Shown: one piece after another, positions 48,682-58,820 of the stretch
How the letters are laid out: each line of letters begins with the position of its first letter
How positions within the stretch are numbered: the first letter of the stretch is position 1
NCBI RefSeq assembly: GCF_964204865.1
Contig: NC_135261.1
Coordinates: forward strand, 11,656,001 to 11,720,000
Reading direction: 5' to 3'
Source: Styela clava
Taxonomy: Eukaryota > Chordata > Ascidiacea > Stolidobranchia > Styelidae
DNA length: 64,000 nucleotides
Notes under the pieces: generated by a model
What the model was told of the DNA's origin: nothing
The model's database searches: none
What the model saw: the letters and a program-made list of their open reading frames with translations, nothing else
Program-made: the position numbers and the translations under genes

Positions 48682-49835
48682 CAGTGGTGTCAAACTCATG
48701 GGTTTTTGAGAGCCGCATTGCATGTTGGAAATTGTAAAAAGGACCGCAACAGTTTTTAATAATGTATCCTTGAAAGATATTTTCAAGATAGTTTTAGTTG
48801 GTGACATATATTGGGATGCAACTAAACAGTTGGATTAAGTTTTATTATTTTCTTTAATTTCAAACGCAATTACATATTAATATTTGCATTGCACTGTATT
48901 TAATACAGAAAATCATACAATTCTATGTACAGCCATCAAAATCATTTTTAACAAGCTTTGGCTAAGGAAAGAATAATACATACACTAAAAAAATGACTTA
49001 ATCTAAACATTTGGACCTAAAATCAACAAAAATACTACAGTATAATTTCAATGTTTTTCAATTACATTTGTCCTGACGTTTGGCATCTGTTTTGTGTCAC
49101 CAGCATACTAAAGCCGGGCTGAAATGATTTTATAGTACCAACTCTAACTAACGAGGTCACATGATCATGGGTTAATCTGGATCTTCGCGAATGTTTAATT
49201 AATTCCAGTAATGCAAAAAAGTTACTTTTATCATTTCATGTATAGATCAGTAAAAAAACAAATGACAGATTTTTTCGACAAGACATTTCGCGCCACATTG
49301 CATGGCATAGGATTGCTTGAATTATTATTGATATTTAGTAACTAAGTCGTTGAATAATTATATTAATATACAAACACATGGAAATTTTCTGTTCGAAATT
49401 GGTCTTTGAATTTGTCATATTGACTGCTGAGCTTATTGTGTTTTTTCATTGTACTGATGAAAATATGACAAATTAAACAATGTGCTTCAGAGAATTTCGT
49501 GAAATGCAGAAATATTGCAACTCCCATTTTCTTCGAAAATGCCACCTTCTTCATGTACTTTGCGTTTAATTTAATCACTCAAGTGTTTTATTCAAGTATT
49601 TTTTTGCTAGCTTGATGTGTATTCTTAAATGGGTCAAAATGTGAACAGAAAAAATTAATTTTTTAAAACTACTTTCAGTAAATTGTTTTCTGTGTGAATA
49701 TTCAATTTTACCTTAAAAAGTTTGAAAAATCTGATACATTTAGATAAAAAAAACTTCCAAAATACTATTACAATTATTGTTAAGCGTTCGATGGCCGCAC
49801 TGGAAGTTCTCTGGGGCCGCGAGTTTGACATCCCT
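48682..49835. mobile_element. 1.15-kb non-autonomous hAT element
   Basis: The ends are CAGTGGTGTCAAACTCATGG and, read outward, CAGGGATGTCAAACTCGCGG. The flanking 8-mers are GAATAGAT and GTCTAGAT, six of eight matching. Subterminal AGCCGCATTG / GCGGCC motifs occur at both sides. No transposase is visible. Confidence 0.85.
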
Positions 49836-50812
49836 GGTCTAGATTGAAGCTGTCCAAAATATATAACAGTATTTTATCATGAATAATGAATATACCCTTT
49901 CCTGAATTTCTTCTATAGTACTACCAAAAGTTGATGAACCAAATATAACACGGGTGTAGTTAGTGACCCGTTATCCTCATTTTTCAAAGCTGTTTTGAAT
50001 ACGTCTGGCATGTTTTGTGCCTTTTCACAAACAAGACCGCTTGTGCAATCTTATGCTTTTCAATATCTCATGTTTAATGTGAAAATGTTTTACTGAATTT
50101 GGTATATAAACCAACTAATAAAGGGGTTTAGTCAGAAAATTACAAGCATTCGTGGCTCCAAATACTCGAGAGATCAGACTATACAATATAGACCGGTATG
50201 AGTGAAATGTTAGGTGAATTTGTTAACCCTGTGATTCAATACGCAAATAAAAGTGAATGAGCAATGGTATCTTACAGCAATGGGTATATATCTTCACTGA
50301 TTAAAAAAATCTAAATGGAGGTGCATGAACTTTTTGAAACCATAAGGGGTAAGTAAATATGCAATTTCGGCAAATGGGCAACAACGTACCGTACTGAATT
50401 AATAACTTCGTAGTATTTGACAAAAGCTGGCTTTCCCACATGTACTTAACAGTGCTATGCCCGGGTGTGATATTTACCTTACCTTATCTTTTTCCGATTT
50501 CTTTTTACCTTCAATTTTCCAAAATATCATTAAAATCAACAAAAACTTTCGAAGCAGGCACGAACACCATTCGTGCTATGCCTTGAAAGCAGCACACATC
50601 CGCTCGTTTTCGTCTCGTCAAGTATGTGCATTGGAGCGTGCTATCGGATACGATCTTCGGCCAAAAATGCCGGAGTTGCGCATCATGTTGTTTAATGTCA
50701 TTGGTCAAAGTGTGGTCGCTTTGAAGGCTGTACTGTACGTTATGAAATCCTTTTCAGATTGAATCATTGCGTATGCAAACATAATGCCAAAATAACCGGT
50801 ACCGGTAATAAC
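49836..50812. other. intergenic DNA, no supported gene
   Basis: I see no family resemblance in any frame, including the 101-codon frame at 50457-50762. Confidence 0.4.
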
Positions 50813-50980
50813 CAGTAGTGGGATTAAGCCGGTTCGCACCGGTTCTATAGAACCGTCTCACGGAATTTTATGAGATTAGCGAACCGGTTAGCATTACATG
50901 ACTTTTTGTAACATAACCGCCTGAGAATATGACATTTGTATGATGGAACAGGCTGACAAAAAATTCGAATCCCACCACTG
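50813..50980. mobile_element. 168-bp hAT-type MITE
   Basis: The ends CAGTAGTGGGATTAAGCCGG and, read outward, CAGTGGTGGGATTCGAATTT are flanked by a perfect 8-bp duplication GTAATAAC (50805-50812 and 50981-50988). Internal GAACCGG / CCGGTTC motifs are repeated. This is the smallest intact element in the window. Confidence 0.93.
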
Positions 50981-51384
50981 GTAATAACAAATAAGATAAT
51001 TCATGATGCTTGAAAGTAAAGCATGCGGTACGGTACCGGTCAAAGTGACTGGTACCGGTATACGCAAGTGCAGTTTTTAGTATTTTGTGGCGTCTGCAGC
51101 CGCCGCAAAACCATGACGGTTTTCCATACCATGGCCAGGGTTGCCAGACCCCAGCGATCAAAAAAAGCCAAATCAAGACATAAAATAAGCCAGAAAAAGC
51201 CAACAATTTTACTAAGTACAAAAGCCCCATGATTTGTCAGGTTTTAAGCCCTTGACAATGTACTGATGATGATGTAGAGCCATCAGTTCATTCAGTGAGG
51301 CACACAAATAGAAAGTAAAGTTCCTATAGAACTGTAGAAAGTAAAATAAATATCAAGCGGACAGCATCATTTTAGCATTCAATA

Positions 51385-52160
51385 TGTAGCGTACCGGCAA
51401 TGTATGAAATAATTATCCAGGTTCAGAATATCTTCTAATATGATCTGACGTCAAGTTTTCTCTCAATAGTCCAAGTCTTTATGCTATTTTATGTCATTTA
51501 TTAACAACTCGAACAGCAAACGATTCAAAACAACCAAACACTCCCAAAGGAACGAAAAGCATAAAATAAAAATAACAGATACCAGACAGTAAAATGCAAG
51601 AAAGACCACATACCCAACAAAAACACTGACAAACCCTGAAATCCAAGACAACTCTGAATAAAAACCATATGAACCCTAGAATCGGGTACAATAAACTAGC
51701 TACTGCAATTTGCAAAACAGGCCGAAAGTAACTTATGACAGGCATTTAAAAAGACTATGAACAATTCTATAGGTGCACAACATTTGAACAATACTGATGA
51801 AAGCTAATTCCACGATAAAACTGAAAATACAACATTACGGTAAATGAACTGTAATGGCACTGTACTGGTAAAAACAATAACATGGTCCCTACTTCAGCCC
51901 ACTGTCCAGCACAAAACATCCGACAGTCACACAACACAGACAAACATCCCTGAAGACCAGAGGCATTCACACAGACATTCAAACCCACCAATCCAACCGA
52001 AACACTCAGACGACTGCACTCTGTCACACAGCATACACCAACAGACCACGCTGCCCCAGAGAACCGATCGACCGTGTCGCAGCGTCTAAACTGCTAGACT
52101 ACCAAATATGGAAACGATATCACATGACGTCATTTAACAGGCAAAACAAGGGTCGTCACA
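51385..52160 (-). repeat. LTR (3' LTR in element orientation)
   Basis: This 776-bp copy is flanked on the inner side by the polypurine tract. It differs from its partner at a C for A position in the CATACCCAAC / CATACACAAC segment near 51612. I noticed no other difference, though the comparison was by eye. Confidence 0.93.
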
Positions 52161-52258
52161 TTACCCCCCTCTTCTAGATGGAACATTATGAAAGAATGTT
52201 TTCATCTCTAAAAAAAATATTTGAAACACGAAAAGCAGTAGTCAAAACCAAAATATGT

Positions 52259-52308
52259 CCACGAATGTCTTTAAAATATGCAGGCCGTCTACCCTCACGC
52301 TTAAGCAT
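52259..52308 (-). pseudogene. C-terminal end of Ty3/gypsy integrase
   Basis: The minus strand reads LKREGRRPAYFKDI, matching the RRPxxFKD signature that closes many gypsy polyproteins just before the 3' LTR. The catalytic integrase core upstream is absent, which implies a large internal deletion. Confidence 0.6.
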
Positions 52309-52543
52309 CCGTAAAGTTTGTCATTCGGGATTGAGTCCATCAACGTCATCGAAACGACCAAATTGATGTTGCATATCTCCAATGGCTCAACAACGGCTAC
52401 TATGTTAGATCTCCGGACGGCCAAGGCTGTTGTAGCTGAACTAGAACAACCAGTCCCGAGCGGCCGGTATAACCACATCTTCAACTATAGTTCCATGACA
52501 GCAGGGAGAAGCTGTTTGGTGCTGTACCTTAACATCATGTCCC

Positions 52544-53071
52544 TCAAGAACAAAACGATGCGACGAATTTGCCAAGATAGTCCATCCGTGACCCTAGATC
52601 GGCGACGGCAACGGTATGCTCCACAGGCCAGCTTTCAATCGTCAGGTTGACATCAAGTGCACCATGAGACACTAATGACTCGCCACTGGCAGTACGCAAT
52701 GGTACTGGAAAAGAATACAGTTCTGAAATATCCGAATTTCCTGCAACGTCGAGTAAACAGCGGTGTCTATGAGCGAGACACCCGAACCGAATTTCCCGCA
52801 ACGTCAAGTAAACAGCGGTGTCTATGAGCGAGACACCCGCACGTGACCCTGGATCGACGACCACAACTGTATGCTCCACAGACCAGCTTTCAGTCGTCAG
52901 GTTGACATCAAGTACACCATGAGACACCAATGACTCGCAACCGGCAGTACGGAGTGGCACTGGAACAGGATGCAGCCCCGAAATGTTCGAATTCTCCTGC
53001 AACGTCGAGTAAACAGCGGAGTCAATGAGCAAGACACCCGCACTGGTATCAATCAAAAACAAAACAGGCAC
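52544..53071 (-). pseudogene. retroelement aspartic protease remnant with an internal duplication
   Basis: The minus-strand frame begins near FLIDTSAGVLLIDSAVY, the aspartic protease active-site strand, and continues to ESLVSHGVLDVNLT and VEHTVVVVD, a typical gypsy protease ending. The same block then repeats in a diverged form (GVSLIDTAVYLTL, SLVSHGALDVNLT, VEHTVAVAD). The first catalytic motif reads DTS where DTG or DSG is expected, and the second lacks the FLIDTG start, so neither copy looks active. Confidence 0.7.
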
Positions 53072-53169
53072 GTTATTGACCAGAGCCTTGACATATCATC
53101 CATTAGTCCAAGTAAGAGAAAAAAAATCATAGTTCATAGAAAATATCCTGGCGTGCTCTCGCCAAAAAT

Positions 53170-53945
53170 TGTAGCGTACCGGCAATGTATGAAATAATTA
53201 TCCAGGTTCAGAATATCTTCTAATATGATCTGACGTCAAGTTTTCTCTCAATAGTCCAAGTCTTTATGCTATTTTATGTCATTTATTAACAACTCGAACA
53301 GCAAACGATTCAAAACAACCAAACACTCCCAAAGGAACGAAAAGCATAAAATAAAAATAACAGATACCAGACAGTAAAATGCAAGAAAGACCACATACAC
53401 AACAAAAACACTGACAAACCCTGAAATCCAAGACAACTCTGAATAAAAACCATATGAACCCTAGAATCGGGTACAATAAACTAGCTACTGCAATTTGCAA
53501 AACAGGCCGAAAGTAACTTATGACAGGCATTTAAAAAGACTATGAACAATTCTATAGGTGCACAACATTTGAACAATACTGATGAAAGCTAATTCCACGA
53601 TAAAACTGAAAATACAACATTACGGTAAATGAACTGTAATGGCACTGTACTGGTAAAAACAATAACATGGTCCCTACTTCAGCCCACTGTCCAGCACAAA
53701 ACATCCGACAGTCACACAACACAGACAAACATCCCTGAAGACCAGAGGCATTCACACAGACATTCAAACCCACCAATCCAACCGAAACACTCAGACGACT
53801 GCACTCTGTCACACAGCATACACCAACAGACCACGCTGCCCCAGAGAACCGATCGACCGTGTCGCAGCGTCTAAACTGCTAGACTACCAAATATGGAAAC
53901 GATATCACATGACGTCATTTAACAGGCAAAACAAGGGTCGTCACA
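53170..53945 (-). repeat. LTR (5' LTR in element orientation)
   Basis: This is the second 776-bp LTR. On the minus strand it is followed by TTTTTGGCGAGAGCACGCC, which occupies the primer-binding-site position. I cannot name the tRNA from sequence alone. Confidence 0.93.
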
Positions 53946-54707
53946 AATATATACAATACAAGGTGCCGCCTCAGTCTGTCAGTATGTAATATACCTACAT
54001 GTTTCTACTTAAACTTGTGATATACCCTAAAAAATTTTCCCTATATCAGTATATCGTGCTTCACTATTGAAAATTTTTTCACTTTTAAAATTTATAAATC
54101 ATCAGTTTTATTAAAAAATTATTTAACCCCCTGCCGCTCACAGGTGGACCACTGATATCTAATTCAGTAATTTTAGCGTAGTTCACAACGTTACTGCAAT
54201 TGCAGAACTAAACTAAAGCTCGCATAAACCATATCAGGCATAATGAAAGTTATACAACTATTTTTTGGAAACAGAAGGTAAAACTGACAAATTACACGTA
54301 AAACTATAAAAACGAGGCAATGTTTACAACCCTGCTTGAACATCTGTCTGAGCAGCTGCAGAAACAGCAATTATTCCTTATTGGGTAAGCCTATGGTTAA
54401 GAGTTAATGTAACAAACAAGGAAATCGATGCTCCAGGAAATCCTAATGTTAAGTAGCTAAGTACAGGCTATTGTTCAGTTGTTACTTACTAAATATTGCA
54501 TTTCATATGATTTTAATAATAGACACTAGAACAGACTTGGAAAAGGCCAAAAAAACGCCAAAAAGCCAAACAGAAATTCTGACGCCAAACGCGTTTGAAA
54601 AAAGCCAAAAATGGCAAATTTGGCGTTAAAACAGCCAATATGGCAACCCTGACCATGGCCGCTACGGCCAAAACGATGGCGACTGACTTTTCAGCTGTCA
54701 CAAACCA

Positions 54708-55455
54708 TAGTTACCTCATAATGATAGGTATTCGACTCTTTCGTTCCGGCCGACTGACGCTGTACGATGACAACTTTTTTCGTTTTTTTGCGGTATGAAA
54801 TGTTGACATTTATTTCCAGAGTTGGTTTTATGTTTTCGATTTAAGGCGAGTGAGGAGGAGCGGTGTGGTAAATTTTGGTGTTGGACGCACAGTACAAGCT
54901 GATTTTCTGCCAGAATATCCTCATTCCTTTTCTGTCGACCGGCGTTTACCTGTTTACGGATGAATTCTATCACAATCAGATAAGTGCATTAATTTTTTTA
55001 ACATTTACGGTTAATGACATTTTGCAAACAGAAATTGGCTTTTTATCGTTTTTTCAGTTTTTTCTGGAGGGCAATCTAGGATTTATATTGTTCAGACTGC
55101 AATATTGAAGCTAAGATAAGAGTATCACAGACTTTCTATATCTGTTTATTTTTTCTTCAATAAGGTATGATGTCTTTTCATGGTTTTCTTTTGTCAGAAC
55201 TATATAGATCTGATTGAGAAAAAAAAGTTAATGTACTTATCTGATTGTGATAGAATTCAACCGTAATCAGGCCGGTCGACATAAAACAGACACACACCGC
55301 TCCTCCTCACTTGCTCTGAATCGAAAACATAAAACCAACTCTGGAAATAAATGTCAACATTTCATACCGCCAAAAAAACGAAAAAAGTTGTCATCGTACA
55401 GCGTCAGTCGGCCGGAACGAAAGAGTCGAATAACTATCATTATGAGATAACTATG
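54708..55455. mobile_element. foldback element with ~280-bp inverted arms
   Basis: The left arm begins TAGTTACCTCATAATGATAG and the right arm, read outward, CATAGTTATCTCATAATGAT. Both continue through TTCCGGCCGACTGACGCTG, GAGGAGGAGCGGTGTG and TCTATCACAATCAGATAAGT. The loop is about 220 bp. CACAAACCA flanks both sides (54699-54707 and 55456-55464), and the simple MULE-like copy at 24703-25145 shows the unoccupied site. Long inverted arms plus a 7-9-bp duplication resemble foldback or Mutator-type elements. There is no coding capacity. Confidence 0.88.
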
Positions 55456-55782
55456 CACAAACCAATGACGAGCTGTCGTTACCGCGGCAGAAAATTGAAA
55501 ACCAATGGCAGGTAAAATTTTGCTGCCGTAACGGCTGTCCCTTGTGGTGACAAATATTGGGTAAGTTAGAACGTTTTTTTTTCATGGATACAGTTTTGAT
55601 GGATTTGAGGTTAGGGTTAGGGTTTAAGTAGATATAATTCCGCATGATCAATTAAAATCTGGTACATTGATTTGTGAATATACCGTTAATACTGATTACT
55701 GAAAAGCGCTATAAAACCATGGCAAGAGCTGCCGCGGTTCGTTCGTGGCAGGAGCTGCCATGAAGTGGTAAGAACTGCGCCT

Positions 55783-56599
55783 CGGTATACGGGCTCGTCC
55801 ACATAATATGTTCACACTATTGCGTTGACGCACATCCAAACCTTGTTTGTTTAACCTAATCGGGCGACAAGGACCTGAAAACGCCTAAAATGAGTTTTCG
55901 CCTTTTTTTTTATGATAATGACTACGATTGGAAAACTTGCTCAACGGGATTCTCGAAAAAAAATTATGCAGTATTCAATTCACTCGACATGTTTAACCTG
56001 CAACTTTGGTAAAGTTTTTTTCAATCATTTCCATCACCGAACTGCACGAAGTGAAAAGCCAATGCCGATAAGAAAGCTGTTAGGTATTAATGATCTATAT
56101 TGTATACAAATACAGATGGTTTCGAAAACATTGGTTGCTCATTCTCACGAACGTCCCCATTTTCCGCCCCGGAACAGTACAGGCAAAGGGATGCTACGTA
56201 GAAGTAGAGCTTATTTTTTACTTTAAATGATATCCACAAATATCAACTTAATGCACATCTGCTTTTTGTATTGTATCAATGCAAATTTTTGAAGTTTCTT
56301 CTCAAACGTTATTTGGACGTACAATACCCAGATTAAAATTCTGATGTATCTCTTGGACATGGTATTTGAGAATGTTAAGCGAAATGTCCTGCTTGCCCAC
56401 AATAAACCTCGACCTTGGTACAATGAATTTTTTGCAAAATATTTTGAATGTAATGTCCAATGTGAATAAATGTAACCATAACTCAATTTCACCCAAACAT
56501 TACAATTTTTTTTGAAAAACGCATTTATTACATTATCAACATAAATAAGTTGAAATTTCAGTATATATTGATAAAAATACAACTACATTTGCAATTAAT
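55783..56599. other. intergenic DNA with a short match to the foldback family at 28176
   Basis: About 55868-55900 (CCTGAAAACGCCTAAAATGA) resembles the outer end of the 28176-31151 element. Its inverted partner was not found. No gene is supported. Confidence 0.35.
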
Positions 56600-57545
56600 G
56601 TCAAAACACGAGGGAGACGATTAGTTTCAATATGAAAGATAAGATTTTAAAAAACGACCGTCACCAACGAAAAAAAAATTCTCACTTGGTATATATTGGA
56701 AATTTCATTTTGTTGGCTTTTCTAATAATATTTTTGAAATTTGACTAATTTTATGTGTCATTGCTTTTCCTTTAATGCACAATTTTTCCATCAACAATCG
56801 TAACTCTCACTTAGTATGAATTTCAATATGTTATGTTGGCTTTCCTAATAATATTTTGGAAGTTTAACTAATCTATGTGTTATTAGAGTAGATTCCACGT
56901 TCAGAAATCATGTTAAATCGTTTCCTCTAATGAGCACTTTTTCGCTACAGCGAAATTGCTTTTTGTCATTTTCAATAATCGTAACTCTCACTTAGTATAT
57001 ATCGGAAATTTCAATTGGTTATGTTGGCTTTGCTAATAATATTTTGAAAATTTATTCATGTTAAATCTTTTCCTCTGATGAGCAAATAATTGTTTGCTAC
57101 AGCGAATTGTTTTTGTCATTTTCAATAATCGTAACTCTCACTTAGTATATATCGGAAATTTCAATAAGTTATGTTGGCTTTCCTAATAATATTTTAAAAA
57201 TTTACCTAATCCTATGTGTGACTGCATTAGATTTCACGTTCAGAAACCATGTTGAAACTTTTACTCTATTGCACAATTTTTCGCTACAGCGAAATTGCAT
57301 TTGTCACTTTCAACCATCGTATCTCTCACTCACGAAAATTTCAATATGTTATGTTGGCTTTCCTACTAATATTTTGGAAATTTCATCTGTATACAGTAAT
57401 GTGTTACTGCACTAGAATTCACGTTCAGAAATCATGTTCAAACTTTTCATTTCTGTGCAGTTTTCCAATTGAGCAACTTGGATATGGTCGTTTTTTATAA
57501 TCTCAACTTCCGTATTGAAACCAATCGTCCCCCTCGTGTTTTGAC
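56600..57545. mobile_element. TIR element filled with tandem repeats
   Basis: The ends GTCAAAACACGAGGGAGACG and, read outward, GTCAAAACACGAGGGGGACG are inverted over about 32 bp (56600-56632 and 57513-57545). Between them lie about five tandem units of 125-190 bp starting near 56671, 56797, 56974, 57120 and 57307. Each contains AACTCTCACTTAGTAT, TTATGTTGGCTTTCCTAATA and CGCTACAGCGAAATTG. No target duplication could be set with confidence and there is no coding sequence. Confidence 0.8.
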
Positions 57546-58028
57546 AGTAGTTGTAAACTTAGTTAAGCGTGGTTTAGCGTATTTTCTCAATATATTTTTG
57601 CAATTTCAAACTCATTCATGTTAATAATGTAACAAATACGCTGTTCAAAAATATTCTAATGTTATATTATTAGATTTTGTCTCCAGAAATCGCCAGGTGT
57701 TGCTTGTTGATGTCGTATCCCGAATGTGGCAACGAATATTTTTTCCGCTATGACATTCGGATGAAAAATTGTATGTTTTGTGCTGAAATTGTCCCAACAA
57801 GACACCGGTGATTTAAGTTTTATCAACCTTGCTTCTTAATTCCAAATACTATTCGTTTAACAATTATAAACATCGCTTTTTTATTTCCCACTGGATACTA
57901 TCGAAAACGCAGAAAAAAATCTAGATCTAGATTCTGTAGCTAACATTAAGACTGCAAATATCGTTACCAACAATATCTAATCTACGCTAGACCTTGAACA
58001 AAACATATATTTCTAGCTATAAAACAGC

Positions 58029-58487
58029 TAGGGTTGCCAACTATTGAAAGTTTCAAGGACATAGATTACCCTCATCTTTTATTTTGTAACTTGCACGAAA
58101 GAACAATATAAAATAATGAAATAAAAATTATATACAAGCTGAAAAGATATAATAAAACAATCTTCATGTGTTTTTCATTTAATGTTTATTCAACATTGTC
58201 CCAAACAATCTTAATAAAATTGTTATTTTTTGGCTATTTGAGCCGGACCAAAGCGAAATTAAAAAGAATAATTTAAAGCTTGAAAATACATAAACGGAGA
58301 CGATTTTTTTTAGAACGGAATAATATCAAACACAGTACTATTACTATCGGGCAAAACGACGTTGGAAAGAATAAAGGACAATTGGCATCTTTTTCACATG
58401 TTAAAAAGGACAAAGACCGAAATGCTTAATTAAAGGATTGTCCTTTGAAATAAAGGACGGTTGGCAAGTTGCCAATGGCAACCCTAA
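58029..58487. mobile_element. hAT-type MITE, about 459 bp
   Basis: The ends are TAGGGTTGCCAAC and, read outward, TTAGGGTTGCCATTGGC. AAAACAGC occurs immediately outside both ends (58021-58028 and 58488-58495), as an 8-bp target duplication. Subterminal AAGGACA / TGTCCTTT motifs recur. No coding sequence is present. Confidence 0.85.
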
Positions 58488-58820
58488 AAAACAGCTAAAG
58501 TGGCAGCCCCGCTGCCCACGTGTGCGCGATGATACCGATTTAGCCATTGTGTCGTCACATTGTTTTCCACGATCGAACTGACCTAAGCGTTGCCAAGATT
58601 TGCAATTAGCAATGGAATGTACATATTTAATATTTCTTTAATTTTTTTTTTTTATATATAATCAAGGTAAAAGAAAATTAACCTCGTTTCATTCTTGTTC
58701 ATGTAACTATCGTTTGAAAGTTAAGTTGATTATTACCTTTCTTAAAGTATGCATAACGTTTCTTTCATTTAGTGCAGACTCATTGGTTTCTGGAGAAACT
58801 ATGGCAGATATATTGTGAAT

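Larger units (their letters stand above)
51385..53945 (-). mobile_element. young Ty3/gypsy-type LTR retrotransposon, internally deleted
   Basis: Two direct repeats of 776 bp (51385-52160 and 53170-53945) start TGTAGCGTACC and end GGTCGTCACA, the TG...CA termini of LTRs. AATA flanks both sides (51381-51384 and 53946-53949), a 4-bp target duplication. Orientation is minus: the purine tract AGAAGAGGGGGG abuts the downstream LTR when read on that strand, and the coding remnants are on the minus strand. Only about 1.0 kb lies between the LTRs. Protease and the last part of integrase survive, while gag, reverse transcriptase, RNase H and most of integrase are missing. The LTRs are almost identical, so the insertion is recent. 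Confidence 0.94.
51136..54651. mobile_element. non-autonomous hAT element, split by an LTR retrotransposon
   Basis: The ends are CAGGGTTGCCAGACC and, read outward, CAGGGTTGCCATATTGGC. The 8-bp duplication ACCATGGC is perfect (51128-51135 and 54652-54659). Subterminal AAAAAGCCAAA motifs are frequent on both sides. Leaving out the retrotransposon, the element is about 950 bp and has no transposase. Confidence 0.93.
51065..55782. mobile_element. MULE-like element carrying two independent insertions (nested composite)
   Basis: The outer ends are GTGCAGTTTTTAGTATTTTG (left) and, read outward, GCGCAGTTCTTACCACTTCA (right). They match the two ends of the simple copy at 24703-25145. A 9-bp sequence CGGTATACG flanks both sides (51056-51064 and 55783-55791), consistent with a Mutator-type target duplication. 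One caution is that GGTATAC-like sequence is common in this genome. Compared with the simple copy, the composite is interrupted at CCATGGC by 51136-54651 and at CACAAACCA by 54708-55455. Without these it is about 450 bp. Confidence 0.85.

Noticed and set aside
50457-50762. 101-codon frame beside a repeat-rich tract
   Set aside because: I could not recognise any domain, signal peptide or splice-compatible neighbour.
51494-52089. Open frames on both strands (83, 86 and 81 codons) with identical twins near 53279-53874
   Set aside because: They are shadows inside the two LTRs. The duplication reflects the LTR pair and not a duplicated gene.
56223-56582. 119-codon minus-strand frame
   Set aside because: The composition is AT-driven, with no domain and no conserved pattern.
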